64,000 nucleotides of DNA from Branchiostoma floridae (taxonomy: Eukaryota; Chordata; Leptocardii; Amphioxiformes; Branchiostomatidae), in NCBI RefSeq assembly GCF_000003815.2, contig NC_049990.1:9439539-9503538 (forward strand), written 5' to 3'. The position numbers and the translations under genes were made by a program. Below the pieces are notes generated by a model. The model made no database searches. It worked only from the letters and a program-made list of their open reading frames with translations, and was not told the origin of the DNA. Positions 51,186 to 61,416 of this stretch are shown here, piece after piece (within the stretch, counting starts at the first letter, position 1; every line of letters starts with the position of its first letter).

Positions 51186-51999
51186 AGCAACGACTGAATT
51201 TTCATTTTATTGTTTTATGCTTGTATTGAAACATGTGATTCACATTCATCAGACATTGATGCTTTTCTTAGTCCTTAAAACCTCCAATATTCTTTTAGGC
51301 CAGTCTTGCCAGTGCTAAGCCAGAACAAATCCCTTTTCCTACTTCCTCCCTCAATTTATTCATAAATTTGCATACATTACTTTATACACCTGTTCAAAGT
51401 TGAAGAGGTTAATTGCTTGAGACCTACAGTGTTGGCTTGAAGGACAGCTTTGGCATTTTGAGAGGGTTTAGAAGAACACCATGAGATTTAAGTGAAGATG
51501 ACATATTGAGTGTGCAGAAGAGTTCAGAAGCAGGCTATTTGTCCTACATAGACGAAGTGTGAAGAGATTGCTGTGTATTCTAAGATCAAGGTTGCATTGT
51601 ATATAAGGTTAGATGTCCTACATACATTAGAGTCACTAGGATGAACTTCGCTGTGTGAAGAGGACTAGTCACACTTTTATCACCGCCCAAAAGTCAAGGG
51701 TGAGGAATGCAGTGTGAAGGAGACTACAGATGTGCCTTATCAGAGTCAAGAAGTCTCAGCAAGACTTAAGTTTTCAAGACAGCTTAAGTCCTAAGACTAA
51801 GTACAAGAGAGGTGTGAAGTGATGTGGCTCAGAAAGAGGTGTCTACCCCGTCTTACTCGCCCCCCCTCCCAAAATGGACAACCATCCATCTGACGATCAG
51901 CATTCAGCAGGCGACCTTGCTGTTCTCAAGAAAACTGTGCACGACTTGGAGGGAATCTAGACAGCATTAACTGCCAAATTTTTAATGTTCCGCTCCCCG
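51186..51999 (+). other. Intergenic; possible retroelement leader
   Basis: The stretch 51420-51870 is purine-rich with repeated GTGAAG and CAAGA words and leads to a short frame, ATG at 51874 to TAG at 51960. That frame ends with a coiled-coil-like LAVLKKTVHDLEG. It resembles the leader and start of a LINE or LTR gag-type protein cut short, but the evidence is thin. Confidence 0.2.
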
Positions 52000-53050
52000 A
52001 TATTCCGGAGTTCTGGGTTTATGCGGAATGAGGGCGGATGGGTGTGGGGATGAGCCGCAATTACACGTGTCAAATCAGAGTGCGCGCCTAGCTCAGCCGT
52101 AATGGTGTGCGCGCATGTTAGACGGCATCAGATGGAGATGGATGAACATTTCGTATGGATCCTACTGACGGAAATGCCAGAATAACCGCCTCTGAATCAA
52201 TATCGGTTAATCCAGGCATTAGCAAAGCTGCAAACAACATTTCTTTCTGAGCGACATGTTCAATACAAAGTGACTGAGGTGGCCAGCAAACAAGTGTGCT
52301 GCTGTTTTCCCATATGGTCCTTGGGGAACCAGACAACAGAGACAATCATTATCAGGTTACAACTTACACACATTTGTACATTGAACTCTTCACAAAAGTT
52401 CTATTCCCATGACTCTAACAGACTGACACACGAGCTAAAGATCGTTACAGAACATCAATACACTGCACCACCAAAAGACCTCCCTCCCTCGCGAGTGCCT
52501 TACTCTTCGTTCAGCAAAATTATTTCCTGGGGGCAAAGAAATATGTTTCCAAAGCATTTATCATAACTTTTTTGACATCAGTCCAAACTATCTGAGAGAA
52601 GTTAATAGCAACAAGAATTGATTGTATCTAGAATTGTGACTCATACACATTACAGTCCCTGCAAAGTACTAGATAAGCTTTAAACATAAAACTACTGTAG
52701 ATACCAGATAGACATGGCTTACTTGATTGCTTAGGAGTCTTAGGTGACAGTGAGGACTACATAGCATTCTGCAGTCCCCATTTCCAATGTCATGCCCAGA
52801 ACCCCCAATCAGCCTCTTAACTACGGAAAGACAAACGGCCGCCGTAGTTGAACCAATTCCATTTCGGAATCCTTCGGAATTCCGCGGGGCCATTATCCCG
52901 GGATCTGGGGTAATAGGCAGGGAATTTGGTTAGAGAATCAGCGGATGGGGCCCTTAATGACGCCAGATGATGGCCCGGACCTGGGAGCCATCCCGGGCGC
53001 GGAAGGGGCACCCCGAGTATGTGACCTTATCTGGACTGTAGTGACTGAAG
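52000..53050. promoter_or_regulatory. Intergenic GC-rich islands (two)
   Basis: 52000-52180 has CAATTACACGTGTCAAATC (E-box CACGTG beside homeodomain-like cores) and GCGCGC runs. 52800-53050 is strongly GC-rich, with GGCCCTTAATGACGCCAGAT and several CCCGGG. No coding frame with support. The sequence between is unassigned. Confidence 0.25.
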
Positions 53051-53228
53051 AAATGTCCAACATATGTCATTGGTTGTTAGGTTCCATCCTTCAGAGGAAT
53101 CTTAAGTTAGTCTAACTGTACAATTCTGTCAGTGAAGAGATACATGTAAGATTTTTATAAAGATATTGAGAAACACTTTAACAGATAAATTGCAACCTCT
53201 ATCTATTTTGTCATTTAGTAACATTGTA

Positions 53229-53241
53229 TGATGATGATGAT
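53229..53241 (+). repeat. (TGA)n microsatellite
   Basis: A short ATGATGATGATGA run. A second GATGATGATGA run lies near 53309. Confidence 0.7.
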
Positions 53242-53509
53242 GAACATTGTATAAAAACAGTTTTTTGAAGTCATCTTTACCCAGAGAACAGCTTTCTATC
53301 TGGGGAAATGATGATGATGACTTCAATGGTAACGTTACATGTATTCAGGGCAAACTAAAGCAAATGCTATTCTCAGGCAAACATTTATTCTTTTGACTTC
53401 TATAGCCACTCATCCAATGTAAACACATGTATAAAGGTAAAAACTACAATGTATCGTCCTATGCCATTTGTTCAACACTGCTTGGTACATTGTTATAAGC
53501 AGAATCTCA

Positions 53510-53720
53510 CTGAACCTTCCGCATCGATGTCCAGTAATTACTATCACCAGTAATTGTAATCATTAAGTGTTAAGCCACACCGTTGGCCATCATTAATTAT
53601 CTTGACGTTTTAAGGAACTTTTTTAATGAACTACTTGCTGTGCAATGAGTAATGTCCCTTGAGGTTTGATGATCCCTGTGCTTTTGGGAATTGGGCAGTA
53701 TCGCTATGCAATGTACTCCC
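53510..53720. promoter_or_regulatory. Candidate homeodomain-rich regulatory block
   Basis: AGTAATTACT, AGTAATTGTAATCATTAAG and CATCATTAATTATC lie within 70 bases (53533-53601). The Nkx2-type TTAAGTG at 53563-53569 sits among them. No coding frame. It lies between MCM7 and the glypican. Confidence 0.35.
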
Positions 53721-54735
53721 CTGATACTTACTTTATATCAAGCACTATCCAGGAAGTTGATGGACTTATTTGTATGATATGATTTCATTTATGACATCAT
53801 CGGAAATTGTAATCCTATACATTAAGGTAAGGATGCCATTAGATAAAGGAAAATGCATTAAACTCTTTTTGTTTTGAGTTAATGTAAAACGTGATGTGAT
53901 ATTCTATGATAGAGATGCCCGGCTTTATGGATTTTGCCAGAAACAATTTTGACCAGGATTGCTGGACATTACCGGACAGCGGTGCTTCGGTCACTTTGAA
54001 AGTCATGTTCCCAGATAAGTCACTATGTTTGACTTTGGCTTGCAATACAATCATTTGAACTGATGGAATGATGCCGTAGTTATTTAGATATCATTACCTA
54101 AGGGCACACCAATTCCATTTGGATGTATGAAAGTCATAGGAACTTGCAACAAATGGCAGATCATGGTTTTAGATTTGGAATGAGGAATTCTTTTATCTCT
54201 GGATGAGCCATACATGTATTACCTGTAAATGATATAGAAATTGTACCTGAACCAGTAAGCAAGGAGTGGGTCTAACAAAACTTGCGAAAACTCATGTCAT
54301 TGGTTACACAATATTCATTAGTGTCATTATGACTAAAAGTTTGGGAGAAAACGTAACCAAAAGAATCTAATGTGGGACCAAAGTTTCAACTATAGTCATG
54401 CTGGCACCTTTCGTGGTAACTCAAGTTTGGATATATTCATGGAGATTGTAAGGTTAGTGCTCCTGCCTTCACAAGTCCCTTTACCGACCCTCTGTGACCC
54501 GTAAAACTGATATTATGCACCAGTTCTGATAAACCAGGCACCACTTTAGCTACACTCCGGCCGCCCAAATGAAGAAAAATGAGAGCATTATCACCCGATG
54601 AAAAAACCAATACAAGTTTTAGCGCCCTACATTAGGCAACGTCAAGTCAATAACCTGGACTTGATTTGGAGGAAATTTTATGGCAAAATGAGAACTCCAG
54701 ACCAGTGTGGAAACATGTAAGACATATACTCAAAC

Positions 54736-54786
54736 AGTTTGCGAAAATACTGAAATGTCTTAGATATTTCAATATTTTCGCAAACT
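54736..54786. repeat. Short near-perfect hairpin
   Basis: AGTTTGCGAAAATACTGAAAT (54736-54756) and its complement (54766-54786) pair with one mismatch. The 9-base centre can pair further. Too compact for a standard microRNA precursor. Confidence 0.6.
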
Positions 54787-54999
54787 ATATATATAATATT
54801 TGTGTTAAAGCTTATTGTGAATTGCATGATATTCTTGCCTATTAACATTAATTTGATTATTGTCGAGATTGGAATGCATAACCATAGCAACACAGCGTTC
54901 CAATCTTCATTTCCCATTTTAGCGTGCATTTTTTTCAACGCAGCACAGTGATCAACGTTCCATGCAATCAATGCACATCTCCAAAATGCTGTTTGGAAA

Positions 55000-57900
55000 A
55001 CTCAACATCCTTTCCTCTATGGACTATTCTGACCTGACAGAAACCATTTCCTCTACCCTAATGTAGCCATAGTTAGTTACTTCCCCCCAGAAAGCAAGAA
55101 TTAAAGCTTGGACCTGGGCCAGAATCTGCCTAGATAGTTATCTGAGTGGGAAGACCACCTGGGTCCCTCTGGAACAGTGGCTGATGGATGGGTGGATGGC
55201 CCTACACATGCTTTCTAGTCATTAGTTATCCTTGAACTTGAAATTCCTGCAGAAATGATGGCACCGGATGGTCAGAGGGAAACGGACCGTATCGCAGCTC
55301 ATCTGAACAAACTTCCTTATGCAGTTAGGTTATTTGAATGTACTTTGAATAAAAAGCTGTTGTTCACAGTTGATCATGTAAATGGTCATTCTACTGCAAT
55401 ATTTTGCAATATTTTGTGTTTGCAGGGTAAAATGGTAAAATCGACTTAACGTGTTAAATCCACCATTGTTTTTATGTGATTTGAACAGAGGTCTTCATAA
55501 ACATGAGAAACATTGGAATCAAATAGAAAAATCATGATTATTGAGCATGTCCAGAATGCGAGATATCTAAACCTGAAGTTCTGCTGCAGTACCAAAGCAA
55601 ACTACTAGGTGGCCCATAATGTAGTCATTTTCAGTCTTCTTATCACAATATGCAAACTCAACAAATATAAAACTGAGTCAGCCATTTAATTATCCTCTTT
55701 AATAATAGACACACATACAAACACTGCCTACCTTACAAGTTTCTTGAGAACAGTAAAGCAAGGATATAAGCACTAAACAACACACAGTGGAGACTAAAAG
55801 CTTTCTTTTAAGTTGTAGACTAACGTTTCAAACAATAACCTATCAAATGTAATAAGAGATCAGACTTTGAAACTTCATATTGAACTTGGCATTTGATTGT
55901 ATTTATCCATCTGTACCTGACACCCACATACAAAATGCATTCAAAATCTTCTGAAACTCTTCCACGACTCCCGACATTTTCACTAGCACTTTGAGGCAAA
56001 GTCAACAGCCGTTTGACATTTATATTTGCCTTACTCATTGCTTACTCTATGTTTCAAGTGTGTGTATTAAATTGCGGAAACTGTTACATGTACTCCCTGG
56101 CATCTTGTCTGCACGGCTTCCTACCACATGCCTATTGTTTTGTCTCCGCTTAAACAAACAGCTCCTCCTACTGCGTCGGCATGTTTGAAACAGAGAATTG
56201 CCACCACAAAACATGACATCTGTTTTCAACACAATTGTTGAAGGAAAATGGCGTCCTTTGAGTTGAACTTCATAGATGTCTGCAAACCAAGCTTCATCAT
56301 TATTCTCTTTAGGCCTCCTTTCCACTTTACCCATGATTTTGTGATTGGAATACAATGCATGATATACTAGTGGAAGTATGATTCAAAAGACAACAAAACA
56401 GTCAATAACATAAAAAATGTCTTCTTTATCTATGAAATTCATTGAACAATCTTTCAAATTTTCAGTTGTTTATCATTCCCACAGCAGTCAGTGAAAAGGA
56501 GAATCATGAACAACTACAGCTGCTGCTTTCTCTAACCCCTCAAGGTGAAATGATATGACTTGAAACTCTTGTTCCACTCCTAAAACCAAAGCTTTGCCCT
56601 CTGACCTTGAGAAACTAAACCATGATAAGGATCCTTTTAGTTGGTCTACTACAAACCAATCAAGCATCCATATCCTGGGCTCTGGGAAGATCAGATCTAA
56701 CAGGAGAGACCAGCAGAATTCTGATTTTTGTTTCCTCGTACAGAAAAGTTTACAAGCTTCTTTGGCAAGAGTGAACTTGGTTTCAGAATTAAGGTTCAAT
56801 TGGCAAAATTGAAAAAAAATTGGGCTTTTGTACTGAAATGTCTTGTAAGTTGATTTGGCAAAAGGTGATACAGGTGTAACAAGAGCTATGTGCAGATGTT
56901 GTAAGGAAAAACATGTACTTCAAATTTTTTGACATCCCGATTTTTTTGCTGACACAATAAAGTAAGGTTACCAGTTTACGGTCAAATTATGGAAAATAAC
57001 ATATTTTTGAAAGACCAAAGGGAGAACCAACTATCTAAACCCATTAAAAGAAATAGCAGGTTGTCGGCTAAAATGCGTTAACTGGCAACCTTACCTTAAT
57101 AATCCTTAGAAAATGGTACAAACGTCATTCCCAACATCTGCTTGGAGATTACCGATTAACTAACGTTACATTGTATCTTGCTTCTTGGCAAATGTAGTGA
57201 GAGGATTTGGAGGGTTTCGTTTTAAGCTTGAAGGATCTTTGGGTAATGGAAAAGATTGCTTGATATTCAAATGAAAATTCTCCTTGGGTCCTTCCAACAG
57301 AACTTGGAAGACTTCTTACTTTCAAATAAACAGAAGTAAATTTATTTGGACGAAAGTACACATAATCTACATGCAATTGTATAGGTCTGACTCTCCATGG
57401 CACAGGCTTTAAATACATGACTGCATACAGGCAGTGAAATTACATGCAAACGCCCTGTGGCAAAGGCACAATCTCTGCTACATCTTTCCCCTAAATCCAC
57501 TTGCCAGAAACGTTGATTAACTGTAATACTAGAAAGTGGTTTGAACTTTCTGTTCAGAGACTATTTAGATCTAAAAAGATTACTGCACCTTGTTACGCTA
57601 CATCCATACACGTTCAACAGGCGAGTCAATTTTAGGGATGACTGTATCGCTCAATTTACTGTACGCTACGCGGAAACTGATCTCTTCAATGTCTTTTAGA
57701 CTCTCTCTACTGATTGCACAAAGGTAGTATAACAGGGAGTGACATTAAGTTTATCACTGACACTTAAAGTCATTCCTACTTTCACTTAATCACAAGAAAG
57801 ATGGCAGAGAAGGTAGGGAATGACAAGTGATCTTTTCTATTACATTTCCTCATACCTTGGGAAGATGATGATTTCTGAAGGCCTTGTTTGATTGTGAATA

Positions 57901-58140
57901 ATCTAGGAAAATTATACCCATGAGTTCAAATTTGAAGAAAGCACTTAATCATAGACTGTTTCACAGCCTTTTGCTTCTTAATGTTCAGTAAAAACTACAA
58001 TACTAGAAAATCAAGTTGTAGCTTATACTTTATAGACATCCAATGCCAAAGTCTATTTCTGTGAGCTGAAAAAGTCAGTTTGAAAAATGCAAACTTGATG
58101 GACTTCTTTGAGAAGACTTGAAAGGTAATGTAGCAATGAA
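55000..58140. other. Intergenic, no gene recognised
   Basis: Several 60-100-codon frames occur on both strands (for example minus 56488-56799 and 57149-57418), but none has an ATG plus splice-bounded structure or a recognisable family. They are left unannotated. Confidence 0.4.
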
Positions 58141-58145
58141 CTGTG

Positions 58146-58696
58146 TCAATCAGGTATACTACTTCTAACGTTTCTCCCTCGCTCCAAAGTGTAATGAGGA
58201 CAGCAGGAAAGTGCTGTCACGACGCTTTGTGACCCTTTGCAGCAAAGCCATGCAATATAATGGTCACAGGTTTCAAACTGCTCTAGAACCAATTTTGTAT
58301 TGCTCGTACTTTCCTTCTTTGCCAAGCCATCAAGTCCAATGCCGTTTTCAAAAATTTCATTCAGATTTCGGATAAGCCCCAAACCACTACGACGTCCATA
58401 ATCCTGCCTTTTTTTACCCCACATTAATTCTGTACGACACCTCACAAGCATATACTAATGCCCATCATCAGAGCTTTGATCTCCATGTACTACATTTGAT
58501 GCCATCCCGAATCGCATTTCCACTTTCCATCAGGCATTGTTAAGACCAGGGATTCTGCATTATTCACCATATGAGTAATAAATGTCAGCAACAGAGCACT
58601 TTGCTTGATCTCGTTAGCTGGGCTCATTTCTAGATCAATCACTCTCTCATCTATCTTATCTGTCTGGGGGAGGAAGATATCCAAGAGGATTTCCAT
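58146..58696 (-). CDS. Unidentified minus-strand open frames (weak)
   Basis: Two frames lie close together: 58490-58696 (68 codons, ATG) and 58146-58451 (101 codons, ATG, including GLIRNLNEIFENGIGLDGLA). Their composition looks more protein-like than neighbouring frames. A TAG-type acceptor could precede the second. They are in different frames, no good donor joins them, and I know no matching family. They could be two exons, a decayed transposon protein, or chance. Confidence 0.2.
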
Positions 58697-58858
58697 TTCA
58701 ACATGTCATTACGCGATCCTCGCATTCATACAGCTCTTGATGGTGGTCTCGGGCAGAATTTGTGATGCAGATATTTCTGACCCTAAAGCGGTACCATGTT
58801 TTGCTTAACTGCTGAATATTACGGTGAGTGAACAGAAGAGTGTGGTGTTATTCTAACT

Positions 58859-58951
58859 TAAGTTTTCTTCTTGAATTTCACCAAATATTAGTAAGAGTTC
58901 TAACAGTTAGAACTCTTACTAATATTTGGTGAAATTCAAGAAGAAAACTTA
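58859..58951. repeat. 93-bp perfect palindrome
   Basis: Arms of 46 bases (58859-58904 and 58906-58951) are exact reverse complements around a single A at 58905. The arm begins TAAGTTTTCTTCTTGAATTT. Neither arm shows target duplications at its outer edge. Total identity implies a very recent or actively maintained structure, or an assembly artefact. Confidence 0.95.
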
Positions 58952-58959
58952 TTACTTAG

Positions 58960-60540
58960 GCAGTGCAAGTTGCTAGCTCGTTTTGTAGACTTTTTGTCAA
59001 CGTGAAATAGGCAATGTGCAAAATAGATGAATACTATGTTGATAGAAAATAGTTACAGAGAACTTATTAATGTCAACAATGCGCAGATAGTGACTTAGAA
59101 TTTACTTTAAATTTAGTAGGGCTTTTAATGGCCACTAATTTGCAAATTGTTTAATGCTTTACCTTTTCATGAGAAGTCCCTAGCAATACCATATCCCCAA
59201 ATATTTTGGGGCTCTCAGCAAATTGAAATCCCAAACGGCCAAGACAAGATAAAACATCTGCACATTTCCCAGAAATTTCACAAATACTTCTCCGCCCCTA
59301 GTCCTGATACTGTGATAGTTTTTGGACCCCCCTCATATGTTCTCCTCCCCGATAACTGTTGGACGATCCCCGAGGACCTCAGCAACAAAGGGTCCCCATT
59401 CCATGCAAAGATTCCTGTGTTTCCCTGGGTACACTGTGTGTTTTTACCACAATGACACAGTTTGAATACAACAGTCCCCGAGGAAAATTAACTAACCAAC
59501 CTCTTGAAAGCAGTGCATTATCTTCAATTGGATTTTTGTATTGTTGTACTGTTTTTGTTTTCCCCACAATTGACTCCAGTATTATTATGTTATGGTGCCA
59601 TTTGTTAATTGAAATTTGAGCAAATTGGTTTTCAAGCTCTCCTTTGAAACTTGAATCAAAAATATAAACAGTGGATTTAGTTTCTAAGCATTCAATAGGG
59701 CGTTGTTGTCTACTATTGACAATTAGACAAAACTTCCCCAAATAGTTACATGTAACCAAAACAGACTCTACTAAACAAAAATGTTATTGTACAAGAATCA
59801 ACACGCACAAACAAACACTGCGTTGAAACATATATATATACATCTTGACTAATGTAATGTCAACTTTACATATCCACGTCAATCATAACCTTTTTCTTTT
59901 TTTCAAAATATACACGGAAATATTTGTTGCATACTAGCTCTACGGTAAAATCCAAATGCCACTTTTGAAGCTAGCAACAAGAAGAGGTAGTACTTCCAAC
60001 TGTTACGGGAATTTGCAAGAGCGGTGACCATCTGGGACTTTTACCTATAGGGGGTCTTTTTTTAAAGAGCCGACAAAAATCACTCTGGGTGCATCGCTAG
60101 CAGGAAAAAATGCTGACATCCCATTTTAGCTTTTCTTTGAACAGTGCCATGAACCAAGAAAACGGTGTCCAAGATTTCATGCGACACACATTTCCCCTTT
60201 TCTCCGCCCTACCACAACATTTACTCTGAAATTTCCGTATCATTGTTGGTGTGCGGAAGCAAAGGTAAACACATTACAACTGTAGCAGACATGTGTAAAA
60301 CCACAGATATTATCTAGCTAGATGGACCGGAAGAAGAATGAGAAAGGTAGAGGAAGAGACTTAATTGAATTGTCGTATTGTTACCAACAAGTCAAAAAGT
60401 GAAACTCAATGCCAAAGTTGACTGACCTTGGCAAGGGCTAATACAGGAAAGGAAAGCATTACTCACGGCCAATCTACCAGGGTCCCACTGGCCAGGAACT
60501 CTGTTCTGTTGCTAAACGTTCACAAGTTGACAAAAGGCGC
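58960..60540. other. Intergenic upstream of the glypican
   Basis: This stretch is AT-rich with only short frames. No repeat or gene was recognised. Confidence 0.4.
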
Positions 60541-60886
60541 ACCTTTTATCGCCACCTACACTAAAGATGCGTCAAAGGTGTGCAAACACTGACGTCACGA
60601 CAAAAAGTCCCGCCGCGGAACCTTTTCATCTCCGCACTTCCATATATGGGGTAACCCCGTGACTCTGACCAATGGGCGGTCGAGATCTCTGATCTAATTA
60701 GGCGTAACGGCCAATCAGAGCGCGCCTCGATGTTTTGCAATATTTATTGCAATTTGGCCCAGAAGAGTCATTTCGGGAGTGTCGAAGTGTGTCTATGGCT
60801 GCGGTAGTGGAGTTATAGTTTGCTAAATACGGTGCTACAGTCGGAAAGCTTGGTTCAGCGGCTTCACGAGGGATTGTTGGAGGACC
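60541..60886 (+). promoter_or_regulatory. Glypican promoter and 5' leader
   Basis: This CpG-rich segment has a perfect CRE (TGACGTCA, 60590-60597), a perfect CArG box for SRF (CCATATATGG, 60640-60649), a CCAAT box followed by GGGCGG (60669-60679) and a second CCAAT (60711-60715). A TTGCAATATTTATTGCAA palindrome lies near 60735. No TATA box at the usual distance was seen. These sites suggest growth-factor- and cAMP-responsive control (inference). Confidence 0.5.
60795..60818 (+). promoter_or_regulatory. Upstream ORF in the glypican leader
   Basis: ATG GCT GCG GTA GTG GAG TTA TAG encodes MAAVVEL and ends 68 bases before the main start codon. If transcription starts upstream of 60795, it would reduce translation of the main frame. 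Confidence 0.4.
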
Positions 60887-61058
60887 ATGGCGTGTGTGGG
60901 ACTGTTGGTGACGGTGTTGGCGGCCAGTTTTGTCGGGGGAACTCTCTCGCAAGTCCAAGACGATGCGGCGGTAGTCCCGACGTGTCGAGAAGTTCAGCAA
61001 GCATGGGTGTACAAGAGTTTGGGCCCCAAGGACCTCGTGCCGACAGCGCCGCGCATAG
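60887..61058 (+). CDS. Glypican exon 1 (signal peptide)
   Basis: It encodes MACVGLLVTVLAASFVGGTL and the first conserved cysteine region, ending one base into G58 at donor GTATGC. Confidence 0.85.
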
Positions 61059-61416
61059 GTATGCCTCATGAACTAACCTCTAGAATCAGAAATTACCAAC
61101 TATAACAACGTTTTGGCCCGTCTCGGACCCATGTGGTAGTGTCGGCGCCATTCCCTCGTTGTGTGGCGAATTTGTTGCATTTTATTTTGCATTATTTAGA
61201 AACTTGTAGCCATGCTGGTATGTGCAGCTCTGCTTTATGTCGTGTGTACACATACAGGGCACGATCTGGCTGTCTGCTCCAAAGGGAAAACTTGCTGCAC
61301 CAAGAGAATGGAAGACAAGTACCTGGAAGCCTCCAAGAAGGATTTCCAAGACGTCGTGCAGTCCACGAGCGCTTACTTAAAATATCTAGTGTCGCAAAAC
61401 GCCGCCAGGTTTCAAG
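60887..61416 (+). CDS. Glypican, GPC3/GPC5 (Dally) type, 5' part (exons 1-2)
   Basis: Glypicans are GPI-anchored heparan-sulphate proteoglycans at the cell surface that tune Wnt, Hedgehog, BMP and FGF signals. Exon 1 is 60887-61058 (ATG in strong context, ACCATGG) and exon 2 is 61258-61416. They join in phase 1 and give residues 1-110. Residues 1-22 form a signal peptide. The conserved cysteines seen are C33 (TCREVQQAW) and C64, C70 and C71 (VCSKGKTCCTKRMEDKY). The ending YLKYLVSQNAARFQ matches the FLIxxNAAxFQ pattern of GPC3 and GPC5 better than the GPC4/6 pattern. Donor sites are GTATGC and GTACGT. The remaining core, glycosaminoglycan sites and GPI signal must lie right of the window. Confidence 0.85.
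61258..61416 (+). CDS. Glypican exon 2 (start of the cysteine-rich core)
   Basis: It has an ACATACAG acceptor and GTACGT donor. It encodes HDLAVCSKGKTCCTKRMEDK and DFQDVVQSTSAYLKYL, the diagnostic part of the glypican call. Confidence 0.88.

Noticed and set aside
60698-61069. 123-codon minus-strand frame
   Set aside because: Antisense to glypican exon 1 and its CpG-rich promoter.
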